A DNA stretch of 64,000 nt from Rhabditoides inermis (lineage: Eukaryota; Nematoda; Chromadorea; Rhabditida; Rhabditidae): the NCBI GenBank assembly GCA_963966185.1, contig CAWZYM010000369.1, forward strand, positions 1,447,501-1,511,500. Direction: 5' to 3'. This document shows positions 31,150 to 41,459 of this stretch, in pieces. How positions within the stretch are numbered: position 1 is the first letter of the stretch; each line of letters opens with the position of its first letter. The translations under genes and the position numbers were made by a program. The notes under the pieces were generated by a model. The model made no database searches. It was given only the letters and a program-made list of their open reading frames with translations, and was not told the DNA's origin.

Positions 31150-31222
31150 GTGCCCGTGTGGCGCAGGCGGTAAAGCGCGCGCCTTGCAAACAAGAGGTCA
31201 CGGGTTCGGTTCCCTCTACCTC
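31150..31222 (+). repeat. tRNA-like sequence 2
   Basis: TGGCGCAGGCGGTAAAGCGC and CGGGTTCGGTTCCC carry the A and B boxes. A central CCTTGCAAACAAGAGG resembles an anticodon arm. It lies 140 bp from copy 1 with the same upstream flank, which suggests local duplication. Confidence 0.55.
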
Positions 31223-31423
31223 GTTTTTCGTGACTAAGTACGCTGCCTTGGCGCACTGCCAATTGTCGGGTCCAGCGTACCGTAACCCTTAGGCACCGCC
31301 CATTCCTGGCCGATTGGAGACGACTTTACGCTCACAAAACATCAGAAAAGATTATACAAAACTTTTGACAGCTCATCTAATCATGCGCGCGCAACGAAAA
31401 TTGTCGTAATAATCGATGTTTTG

Positions 31424-31490
31424 AGTCAACGAAGATGCGCAAGAATATGCGAGTATAATAGGGTGAAAGAGGAGGTTCAAATACATAGAA
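31424..31490. repeat. Direct repeat A, right of the DDE transposase gene
   Basis: This is the partner of 27637-27703, with the same orientation and about 85-90% identity by eye. It carries the same ORF-like core on the minus strand. Confidence 0.75.
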
Positions 31491-32110
31491 ATACGCTCAC
31501 AAAACTTTTTACAACGTGTTAAAAATGAATCACATTTTCGAAATTTTACCGAAAACTGATGTTTAGCAGTAATAATCAAGTAATATGGAAAATGAGTATC
31601 ACACAATGAAAGAGCATATTCGATTTCATAAACATACGCTCAAATAATAACAAATTGTTTCCTGAAAACACCATAACAATAAATAAACACAAATATCAAA
31701 CTAGCCGAAAATCAAAATTCCCGTTTAAAAAGCGCGCCTTCGCAGAGAAAGCCCCGCCTTTTTTTCGCAGCTCCGCCCACTTCCACAGATGAACGGCGGG
31801 TAACTGGCCTCGCCTATTGTCACTACCCCATCCCTCATGGTTTGTTGATTTTGCGAATATTGTTGTTGCGAATATTGCCCTTTCACAAAATTGTTTCGTA
31901 TTCTGACTGTTCTAGTTCATGTGTGGAACAACCAGACGTTCTGGACGCGGTAGCACGACGGCGGATCGACTCACCTCGGCGAGCAGATTCCGGAAGACGG
32001 TTAGTGTTTTGTGTTTCCATTTTCCATCTCAAAGAGTTGTACAATATATTAATTTATCACATCAATTGGCGTCACATGCGCGTAGTTCATATGATAAGGG
32101 TGTGGTGAAG
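31491..32110. other. No supportable gene
   Basis: AT-rich at first. A tandem TTGTTGCGAATATT pair lies near 31855. No exon chain was found. Confidence 0.4.
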
Positions 32111-32114
32111 GGTC

Positions 32115-35100
32115 TCAGTCCGTGTCAGTGTCACTGCCACTGGTGTCGCTGGTAGTGCCCCCGTCCGTGTCGCTATCCCTTTCTTGGTTTTCGCCGAGGG
32201 TCCCATCGGGCTTGTAGTAGTCGTAGATGCGATCGCGGTAGGCCTAAAAACTCGGCTCAATCTTACTGCTGTAATCGCTCCCTCTCTCTCTCTCACCTGT
32301 GCCAGGTTGCCGAACGCCTCAGATTCCACTACCTCCGTGAGCATGAGGTGCCAGAAGTCCGACACTGACGTTAGGGACCCCAACAAACATTTGTGCGCTC
32401 CGGGCGAAATCCCGTCATCGTTATCAACTTATCAATACTGGACAAACTTTGCAATCTAATTAGTCTAGAAAGTTCCGGACGAATATTCTGATTGCAACCA
32501 TACTAAATTCAAAGCATAGTATTCGCGGTATTAATATGAAATATCGATTAATCTACATTATGACGTCATTATTTCCGTTGATTGGGGCACCCTCTCTGTC
32601 GCATTGCCCCATTGAAAGCGCGCGCTCCGATGCGCGCGCTTGGCGAGGAATGGCGACGCGTGAATCGAGTAAGCATACAACATCTATATATCTTTCGAAA
32701 CTACAGACCTGATGTAATATTATCATGATTAAATGATAACGAAATTTCGAAATCTCAAATTTCATTTGGGGTCCCTACACTGACGTGTCTATAAGCGAGT
32801 GGGGTTAGTATAGCACACAGTTTGCGGGGGACGTACGGCTGTGGTCGTCGTCATTCTGCGACCCTTCCAGCACCAGCCCGCCCACATGCCGCGCAATGAA
32901 CTGAAACTCGTCGCCGTTGACTGCGGATACGGCGCCACCCTAGGCGGCACGTTATCAAAGTGTCCTATTCCACACGCCCACTTGAGTGCTGCGAATGTGC
33001 CGCCACTTAGTTTGCGATAGTATGCACGTCTTATTGTACATGAAGGCGACCATGCGCTCCGCCATCGCTGTAAGAGAAAATAAGAAGGTTTAGTGGATAC
33101 ATCACGAGAGATAGAGGAGGGGGGGGGGGTGAAGAGACGAGAGAGGCTAAGTAAGACCAGTTGAAGTCAGACACCAACCAGCGTCGTCGGCGTCGAATGT
33201 TCCGTCGGCGAGGCGATTCCTCCCATACTTGACGCGCAGCGCCTCACCCCCGTTGAGTAGTCGGGTTACCACGCAGGCAAAGCTCAACGTGGGATATACC
33301 CGCTTCCCGTCGGCTCCTACATTGGAAATCAACTCTCTCTCTCTCTCATCTCTCTTTCTCTCATCTCTCTCTCTCTCTCTCTCCCTTTCTCTCTCTTTCT
33401 CTGTCCCCACCTCTCCGCTCTGTCTCGATATCGGCTGCGGCCGAGACACATGTCACGAAGTGTTGGTATACGGTGCACGGCTGGCGCTGGACGCATAATT
33501 ATAGACGTATTGTTACATCAACTGGTAGTCTATGTACCTGAGTAGTAGTCCATTGAGGAAGTGGGCGGTTCGCGGATATCACACTACAATCAATGGCTTT
33601 CGTCTATGCCATTCACACTTCCGTACCTAGCATAGAACGTGCCAGGTTGATTAGCGTCAGCCGCTGGCGCTTTCTCAGTCAGCCGGTCGCAGTGTTCCTA
33701 TGCATATTATTATTAGTAGTATATATCAATATGCAGGCACAACCTTTTGGCTGGCCAGATTTCTCATTTCGGAGACTCTGGCGGTCAGCGCGGATGGATT
33801 TCGTACTTGGGCACTGTCCACTTCCTCCGAGTAGCCCTCTTCAGCCAGCGTCTTCTCCCAATACTAGATTTTAATGAGTAGATCATATAATTTCTTGCCA
33901 CTCAAGCTATTAAGTTGCGCCACGTTTTAATCAAATTATTTCAACGTTTAAGAGCGTCCCTCCCACTCACCTCAAAGTCATAACGGCTCCACTGAGCGCC
34001 GATTCCATAGTAGCCCCAGTAGGTGAATGGAGACGGGAGACGAGCAAAGTCGGGCGCCACCGCACGCTTGCCTTGAAGATACTCGCGCACGGTGCGCAGA
34101 CCTCTCGAGTTGCCGAATACGTAGTATAGGGTCTAAACATGCTGAAAGATGAGCTGCTATATGTGCACGAAGCACGACACCTGCATCAATGCGAGAAGTA
34201 TGTGACGCTGGTCGGCGATGGTTTCCGCTTCTGGTTCGGATCTGGAATGCATAGAGCGGTGACGGGGCCCATAGATGGGATGTTATTCACTCGTCCGTTG
34301 ACGCGTCGCCTGCTGCTGTCGCCGCCGCCAGCCGAGGGGCGAACCTTACCGCGGTGTGCTTCAGAATCCGCTCCATGTCCGCTCGATCCTATTCGTACGG
34401 AACACAGTTAGAAAGTACTCAATAAAGGTTGCTTTCATTGACTGTTTCATCGATCACTGGTTTGTTCTAGGATGGATAATTCCGTTTTCAAGGGGTTGTT
34501 GAGAGCAGAAACATCAACCCATAGAAAATTTATGATATTCATACAGAGACTTAATGTTGTTGTTGTTTTCAAATGTGTAGTTTTCTCACCTTGTACTTTT
34601 TCGTGAGCTTCGGTAGCGGCCGTGTCTTGGCCGACGGCCTCCCTGCCTTCTCTTCGATGGCTCTACATGTTTCATTATGGATTATAAATCAGGTGAGTCA
34701 GCGTTTTATTGTCTGTACTGTTATATTTTTCACGCGAGACTGCCACAAAAGAACATTGTGTATTTGTCCTAATACTGAATTAGGAATCATGCAATATATT
34801 TCGCGCGCGAAACTTCGAATTTGAATCTAATCGCGTGCTTTCGATGTCTATCGGTTTCTAGCCGCCTTGCACTATCTTCACTCTTGCGCTCTCTCATGTC
34901 TCATGGAGGTAACTGATTTGCCCACCCACTATAAGCAATTATGTTGCATTTAAGGCACAGTGGCGACTTATTTCTGCCACAACCTGCCACAACTCCTCAT
35001 TTTCACACGAGCAAAACATTTGGCAGTTACCGGAATCGAACCCGCGAAGCTCGGCGGCCACAATGCAGCGCTCATGCACTGAGTCATGAATCACATGAAA

Positions 35101-35730
35101 GGACGTCGTTCATTTGCGCTTATGTCTCCGGGCCCAATTTTTGTGGGACCACTTTTTGAATTTAAATTTTTGTCTGCATTCTTGGCAGTGGCAATTTCGA
35201 ATGTAACGCAGAATCGTGGTGCTTTCGCAAAATTTGCAAATGTGTCAGGTTCATATGATTTTTAATAATACTCCGATTCAAAAACAAGTTGCCACTGTTC
35301 CTTTAAGTAAATTAATTGTAACTGTGATCTTGTGAAGGCCGTAGCTTCATGCATTTTTTTGTTCGAGGATGACCGACACAGTCTCGGAACGAGACGCGAG
35401 AGTCATCCGAACTCATTGTAAACGTAATCAAAAAAGGTTCTAGTTAAACTCACTCCAATAGCCGTCGACACTACTTTCTTATTCACACTTGCTTCATACT
35501 TTGGATATCCAAACATATCGATGAATCCATAGTCGCGTTTGATGGGAGCAGCCGCCGGCATAGGACACAAATCGAAGGCTGAATCGGGGCATAAAGAGTA
35601 AGAATGAAGCAAATTGCACTCACGAATGTCGTGAATCTTGTATTTCTGAGCAATGGCAGCGGGAGAGGGACCCTGACTCGATCCATCATTTCCGCCAACG
35701 AATGACAGCAAAATGAACAGGAGAGGAACG
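32115..35730 (-). CDS. Secreted hypothetical protein gene, penultimate exon split by a MITE
   Basis: Phase-consistent exons: 35624-35730 (signal peptide VPLLFILLSFVGG; first exon not found), 35454-35578, about 34594-34665 (AIEEKAGRPSAKTRPL), about 34341-34379, 33971-34132, 33807-33863, 33627-33697, 33538-33583, 33411-33486, 33179-33316, 32982-33067, 32837-32939, 32297-32788 and 32115-32243 (stop TGA). Recognisable features: YWGYYGIGAQWSRYDFE, Cys residues in RQPCTVYQHFVTCV, an Asn-glycosylation site (NKT in AFMYNKTCILS), and an acidic Asp/Ser/Thr tail (DTDGGTTSDTSGSDTDTD). Without the MITE and one target duplication the penultimate exon is 77 nt and fits the phase exactly. I do not recognise the family. 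Joins between 34133 and 34593 are uncertain. Part of a tandem array. Confidence 0.7.
32372..32777. mobile_element. MITE of 406 bp with 9-bp target-site duplication
   Basis: Ends TAGGGACCCCAA (32372) and TTGGGGTCCCTA (32766-32777) are perfect inverted repeats. CACTGACGT flanks both sides (32363-32371, 32778-32786). A 9-bp duplication is typical of Mutator-like elements; hAT gives 8 bp and often starts TAGGG, so either is possible. It sits inside a coding exon of the secreted gene. Confidence 0.85.
33331..33410. repeat. CT microsatellite in an intron of the secreted gene
   Basis: A (CT)n/(TCTCTTT) tract. Length differs between block copies. Confidence 0.9.
35022..35090 (-). repeat. tRNA-like sequence in the 4.66-kb block
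   Basis: The minus strand reads TGACTCAGTGCATGAGCGC (A-box region), GCATTGTGGCC, then CGCGGGTTCGATTCCGG (B box). It is a better tRNA fit than the others, but the stems are not all perfect. It lies about 35 bp beyond the position used as the right breakpoint of the 21-kb duplication. Confidence 0.55.
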
Positions 35731-35809
35731 CTACAATGTTGTTGTTAGTTTCTGTAGCACATATTGAAAATGTTATCACGAGCCACCGTAAAAACTATAT
35801 TAAAATGAT

Positions 35810-35873
35810 ATCGATCAAATATCGACCAGTTATCAATCATAAATCGATCAGATATCGACCAGTTATCAATCAA
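35810..35873. repeat. Tandem pair of 31-33-bp ATCGAT repeats
   Basis: ATCGATCAAATATCGACCAG... and ATCGATCAGATATCGACCAG... each continue with TTATCAATCA. The pair lies upstream of the signal-peptide exon, within its putative first intron. Confidence 0.8.
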
Positions 35874-36179
35874 GTAATAACATTGTTTCACGCGCGGGAA
35901 TGGCCTCGGCGCGTGGCTGTCCGTTTGTGGATGTCATTTCACCACACCACGTTTTTTTAACCGAAATCACGCTGCGTGAAATGAACGCGCAAAGTATCAA
36001 AATCGAGAAAATTCGAGACAAAAAGAAATCTCGAGAATTCGAGAATCATACGTTGGTTAGGAAATCTTACTTACAATCACGTAGTTTCCACTCTGGTTTT
36101 GGATGCAGGCGTATCAAAACCACACGCGATCCTTGGCTTACGAGAACTATCACTTTCACAAATCTTGACTAAACGGCGG

Positions 36180-36186
36180 CTTTATA
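36180..36186 (-). promoter_or_regulatory. TATAAAG box of the secreted-protein gene
   Basis: The minus strand reads GCTATAAAGCCG, with a good donor (GATT GTAAGTAAG) about 110 bp downstream. This would give a short first exon without an ATG. The same arrangement occurs at 57260 and 61918. Confidence 0.45.
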
Positions 36187-36460
36187 GCACATTTTGCACG
36201 TTAGATATTCGAAACCACACTGTCAAACGGCTCCTCTAATTCCTGGCATTCGAAAATCTCAAATCAACGCGCGGCGTTGTCGTCTTGCTCTTGCATGAGT
36301 GCGCCGTTATCAGAAAATCATTTTTAATCAACTATGTTTATTATTATCGATCGAAAATCGGTAAAAAAAAATCAGTGAGGAATCGAAGTACACGACTGAC
36401 CTCAAGCACTTATTTGTGTTACAACCTGCGGTTAGCTAGAACGTAAGCGTATGATGGATT

Positions 36461-36656
36461 TGGTACCTGAGGAGGCGGACCCGGCCGGGTCGAAAGGGGC
36501 CACCGCCCGCGAGTCGCATCGTCGAAAGAATGACACAAGGGAAGATTGGAAATGACGGGTGGAGAGAAATGAGGGTATGCAAATCACTCGTTGCGCGACG
36601 AATACCGCTCATGAACACGTGCGACTGATGGGCTGCACGTCAAAGTATCAAAGTAC
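36461..36656. repeat. 190-bp dispersed repeat, block copy
   Basis: Partner of 8270-8470; see there. Conservation at a distant position in the window suggests it moved or is constrained. Confidence 0.7.
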
Positions 36657-36779
36657 AAAACTACAAAACTATGATGACAACTCTTTCTTTTCATGAGGAC
36701 GACAATGTATACGAAAGGATAGCTTCAGTTTCAAGATGTTTTCAAGATGTTTGTTTTCAAAATTGGTCCCGTTAGGCAT

Positions 36780-37215
36780 ACTGTCACCGACCGTCACTCT
36801 GTGAATCGTCTTCCGATCCATCCGCCACCGCCGAATGGTCTCCAAGTCTCAACAACAAACTCGTCATCCGATGTACAATACGAAATGCCGACGAGGTCGT
36901 TTTTGCAGAGTTGACGTTGGAAGCTGGATAGATGCTGAACGAGCTAAACGACGCGAAGAGGTCGGACTGCGCATCAACCGCCGAAAGAAATTCATCCGCA
37001 CTCAGTACACCTTGTACGGATTGGTAAACATGGACGGATAGCTCATGGGGTCTGTGGAGAGCCATGTCAATCTCAGAGGGCTCATAAACAACACCATCAC
37101 GCGTGAGGAGAAGAGACGTTCAAAGCCGATGCTACAGGCAACGAATACAGAAATACGAAGGCATTAACAGCGAGAAGATGAGGAGACTAATAGCATGAGG
37201 AGACTAATAAAAAGG
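36780..37215. other. Possible coding-like stretch, unresolved
   Basis: Short open frames occur on both strands (for example 36835-37041 plus, Arg/Lys-rich; 36784-37065 minus). No splice-consistent model could be built. Confidence 0.3.
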
Positions 37216-37217
37216 GA

Positions 37218-37685
37218 ATTATCTTTCTAAAAGTACTAGCATAAAAAGAAGTGTTTGTGTTATCCTAATGCAACAAAAGCGTGAGCATTTAAAGTTTGAA
37301 TACGTGCATTTAATTGAACGAATTCGAATTACGATTACTAATACTAACACAAACTTGCTCTCTGAAATGATTTTATAATGGTTTTAACTATATAATTATT
37401 AATAAATTCTTAAGCGTATGAAGTCATGGATGTGGCGTAGTCCGTGTATTAAAGAACAGACACTATGAAATTAGAAATCACATGTTCATTACAATAAGAA
37501 CCATCGAAAACGCAACTGCTTTGGTTTGATCGTTTTCAGAGAGCAAGTTTGTGTTAGTATTAGTAATCGTAATTCGAATTCGTTCAATTAAATGCACGTA
37601 TTCAAACTTTAAATGCATGCGCTTTTGTTGCATTAGGATAACACAAACACTTCTTTTTTTATGCTAGTACTTTTAGAAAGATAAT
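37218..37685. mobile_element. Fold-back MITE with about 150-bp arms
   Basis: ATTATCTTTCTAAAAGTACT at the left is matched by AGTACTTTTAGAAAGATAAT at the right, and the inverted match extends inward to CTCTCTGAAA / TTTTCAGAGAG (37218-37366 versus 37534-37685). The loop is about 167 bp. No coding capacity. Confidence 0.85.
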
Positions 37686-37835
37686 GAATGCACTTTTGTT
37701 CCATTTCATGGAATTTTTTTAAATGAAAAACTTGAACAACTGTGATGTGAATGTTTCGTCCTTGTTAATGTTACGTTCGTATGAATGGTTTGACATACAA
37801 TGAGTAAGTAAGACCAGTTGAAGTCAGACACCAAC

Positions 37836-39322
37836 CAGCGTCGTCGGCGTCGAATGTTCCGTCGGCGAGGCGATTCCTCCCATACTTGACGCGCAGCGCC
37901 TCATCCCCGTTGAGTAGTCGGGTTACCACGCAGGCAAAGCTCAGCGTGGGATATACCCGCTTCCCGTCGGCTCCTACATTGGAAATCAACTCTCTCTCTC
38001 TCTCTCATCTCTCTTTCTCTCATCTCTCTCTCTCTCTCTCCCTTTCTCTCTCTTTCTCTGTCCCCACCTCTCCGCTCTGTCTCGATATCGGCTGCGGCCG
38101 AGACACATGTCACGAAGTGTTGGTATACGGTGCACGGCTGGCGCTGGACGCATAATTATAGACGTATTGTTACATCAACTGGTAGTCTATGTACCTGAGT
38201 AGTAGTCCATTGAGGAAGTGGGCGGTTCGCGGATATCACACTACAATCAATGGCTTTCGTCTATGCCATTCACACTTCCGTACCTAGCATAGAGCGTGCC
38301 AGGTTGATTAGCGTCAGCCGCTGGCGCTTTCTCAGTCAGCCGGTCGCAGTGTTCCTATGCATATTATTATTAGTAGTATATATCAATATGCAGGCACAAC
38401 CTTTTGGCTGGCCAGATTTCTCATTTCGGAGACTCTGGCGGTCAGCGCGGATGGATTTCGTACTTGGGCACTGTCCACTTCCTCCGAGTAGCCCTCTTCA
38501 GCCAGCGTCTTCTCCCAATACTAGATTTTAATGAGTAGATCATAGAATTTCTTGCCACTCAAGCTATTAAGTTGCGCCACGTTTTAATCAAATTATTTCA
38601 ACGTTTAAGAGCGTCCCTCCCACTCACCTCAAAGTCATAACGGCTCCACTGAGCGCCGATTCCATAGTAGCCCCAGTAGGTGAATGGAGACGGGAGACGA
38701 GCAAAGTCGGGCGCCACCGCACGCTTGCCTTGAAGATACTCGCGCACGGTGCGCAGACCTCTCGAGTTGCCGAATACGTAGTATAGGGTCTAAACATGCT
38801 GAAAGATGAGCTGCTATATGTGCACGAAGCACGACACCTGCATCAATGCGAGAAGTATGTGACGCTGGTCGGCGATGGTTTCCGCTTCTGGTTCGGATCT
38901 GGAATGCATAGAGCGGTGACGGGGCCCATAGATGGGATGTTATTCACTCGTCCGTTGACGCGTCGCCTGCTGCTGTCGCCGCCGCCAGCCGAGGGGCGAA
39001 CCTTACCGCGGTGTGCTTCAGAATCCGCTCCATGTCCGCTCGATCCTATTCGTACGGAACACAGTTAGAAAGTACTCAATAAAGGTTGCTTTCATTGACT
39101 GTTTCATCGATCACTGGTTTGTTCTAGGATGGATAATTCCGTTTTCAAGGGGTTGTTGAGAGCAGAAACATCAACCCATAGAAAATTTATGATATTCATA
39201 CAGAGACTTAATGTTGTTGTTGTTTACAAATGTGTAGTTTTCTCACCTTGTACTTTTTCGTGAGCTTCGGTAGCGGCCGTGTCTTGGCCGACGGCCTCCC
39301 TGCCTTCTCTTCGATGGCTCTA
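37836..39322 (-). pseudogene. Truncated second copy of the secreted-protein gene
   Basis: This copy carries the exons from AIEEKAGRPS to GADGKRVYPT. It lacks the signal-peptide exon (cut by the 21-kb junction at 39644) and the last four exons (cut by the block boundary at 37805). GADGKRV exon variant: LLNGDEALRV instead of LLNGGEALRV. Confidence 0.8.
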
Positions 39323-39639
39323 CATGTTTCATTATGGATTATAAATCAGGTGAGTCAGCGTTTTATTGTCTGTACTGTTATATTTTTCACGCGAGACTGC
39401 CACAAAAGAACATTGTGTATTTGTCCTAATACTGAATTAGGAATCATGCAATATATTTCGCGCGCGAAACTTCGAATTTGAATCTAATCGCGTGCTTTCG
39501 ATGTCTATCGGTTTCTAGCCGCCTTGCACTATCTTCACTCTTGCGCTCTCTCATGTCTCATGGAGGTAACTGATTTGCCCACCCACTATAAGCAATTATG
39601 TTGCATTTAAGGCACAGTGGCGACATATTTCTGCCACAA

Positions 39640-39644
39640 CCTGC
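39640..39644. other. Junction of the 21-kb tandem duplication
   Basis: CCTGC is common to both parent sequences (18558-18562 and 60721-60725), a 5-bp microhomology. The right side begins with the A-box half of the tRNA-like element of 18518-18588; the left side ends just before another tRNA-like element. Confidence 0.9.
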
Positions 39645-39895
39645 TATCCACAATGCCACAAGGGCTAGTTGCGGGAAGGAATCGAGTGCGGTAGACATAC
39701 CCAAGACGTGCACAGCGATTGATACAAACCGGGTTTGCTATGTTTTTTTCAGAGATTCATAAACGCGATAGTTCGTGCATTCCAATCAAGTAAAACATTA
39801 TAAACAACTATGTTTATTCAACAAAACGATCTCAACAAGACATAAACAAAAGTAACAAAAAAAAGAAAAAAATGAGAAAAGTTAGCATTCAGTAT

Positions 39896-40867
39896 TCACG
39901 GAGGGGGAAGAGGGATCACACCGGGGTTTACGCCGTTGTTGCGAGGAGGAGGCGGCGGAGGCGGTTGCATGAGAGAGAGCGGCCTGCGATCTTCCTGCTG
40001 CGCTCCCATCTGCAATCAATAAATCAATCAATTAATGAAGATGAATCGATTTAAGACTCACGTGACGATACTGCTGTTGCTGTTGCTGAAAAGCGCTGAT
40101 AAATGCTGCCATCAGCGCGTTGCCGTCGCCGCCAGCAGCATTGAACTGGAATGATGATGAGATGACGAAACACTACATGATACGCATCTACATGATACGC
40201 ATCTATATAACCCAACGCACCTCTGCCGGGACCGTATCCGAGTGAGAAGGCGCGGGAGTATGGAAGCGCTGCAAAAGTGAAATATTGTTATAAAACGTAC
40301 AGTACACACCTGGTTCTCCTGGCAGTCTCGGTCAAACGTCGCGTGCCCCCCAGCCGCAGGCCGGTTCCCGCGACTGCCAGTCTAAAGTACGGTACAATCG
40401 ATAATAACGGTACAGTAACCCACCTCCATCCCGTACTCCTGCGACTGCCAGTCGCCGTTAGAAGACCGCGCGTGCCCCCCCCCCCGCCGCGGACCGATTC
40501 TGGACATTTTTTTTAATGATCATACAAATTGCGCGAGATCATTTCCCTCCAACCTGCTGCTCTCGCCCCCCTCCTCCTCCAGACCGAACGTTGTTGCTCT
40601 TGGGTCCTCCCTGGTAGGGACCGTTGTTGCGGTGCTGTCTCCTCGTCCTAAACAACATATTAACAATAAGAAAACAAAAAGTTTTGTGTAGAAAAAAATC
40701 ACAACAAGCCTATCTCCGCTAAAGATTTGTAAACTCACACGAGTGTGTATGATCCTTCCCAGCTGTCTGTGTAGCTCCTCTACTTCAGCCCGCCTTCCAC
40801 TCAGCAAAGCTCTGGTAGCTTCGACGACTACCGTTTGATAATCAAAAGGTCGAGCCAGATCACCCAT
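39896..40867 (-). CDS. Gln/Pro/Gly-rich hypothetical protein, second copy (204 residues)
   Basis: Same exons as 18814-19791. The poly-G run in the third exon is 11 instead of 17, so two Gly codons fewer and the frame is kept. Confidence 0.7.
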
Positions 40868-41459
40868 TCCTGAATTAAATGATAGGTAAACATAAGTTAG
40901 CGTTCAATATAATCACGGCACGGTTGAAAACACATTGATATCACGAAATACATATACAAAACGGTAAATCAAGAAAGTGAGCAGTGAGAGATAAGGGAGA
41001 GGGAGAGAAACTCTCGTTTCTCGTACATCCTCCCGTATCCAGTTTCGACCTGCAATCAGTCACATACACATATAATTACAACATGTTTTCGTCACTCAAA
41101 GACATTGTTTGAGTGAGATCATTGTAGATACGCATCCACCTTTTTTCGTATCTCGAATGTTTCCATATCTTAATTCACACTTGTTCATCACATTATGCAA
41201 AGATTCAATAGCTTGTTCGCTCATGAGTCCCCAGAAACGATGTCGTTTCATGAACTCCGGCACGTGAACTACAGCCCACTCCATTTTTGGCGTAATCTTC
41301 CTATCAGGTTTTACTTTTTCGTACTCAGTAATGAAATTTTTAGCATGATTCTCTTACATTATTTATTTATTGCATGTAAACAATATTATACGGATCAAAG
41401 GTACACATATACACTTACATGATCACAGAAACGTCGGGAAAATATTAGGGGAGTTACAG

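Larger units (their letters stand above)
33148..37804. repeat. 4.66-kb tandem block, copy 1 (first unit)
   Basis: From TAAGTAAGACCAGTTGAAGT the sequence repeats at 37805 with a period of 4657. The block holds exons of the secreted gene from its promoter side to the GADGKRVYPT exon, a tRNA-like sequence, the 190-bp dispersed repeat and a fold-back MITE. The boundary lies in the intron after the GADGKRV exon. Confidence 0.95.
18563..39644. repeat. 21.08-kb tandem duplication, first unit
   Basis: The whole stretch recurs at 39645-60725 with very few differences seen. Those noted are a poly-C run (17 versus 11), a poly-G run (11 versus 17), a CT microsatellite and occasional substitutions (for example 35103 A versus 56183 G). 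The offset is 21082, 21076 or 21080 depending on position, explained by those runs. Confidence 0.97.
37805..39644. repeat. 4.66-kb block, copy 2, cut short by the 21-kb junction
   Basis: It matches 33148-34988 and then switches at CCTGC into the sequence of 18563 onward. It shares substitutions (CGACATATTT; GTTTACAAATG) with the block at 58884, not with copy 1. Confidence 0.95.

Noticed and set aside
31010..31222. Functional tRNA genes
   Set aside because: Promoter boxes are present but the anticodon and T stems do not pair well.
33229..33498. Ser/Leu-rich ORF over the CT microsatellite
   Set aside because: A product of the (CT)n repeat, antisense to real exons.
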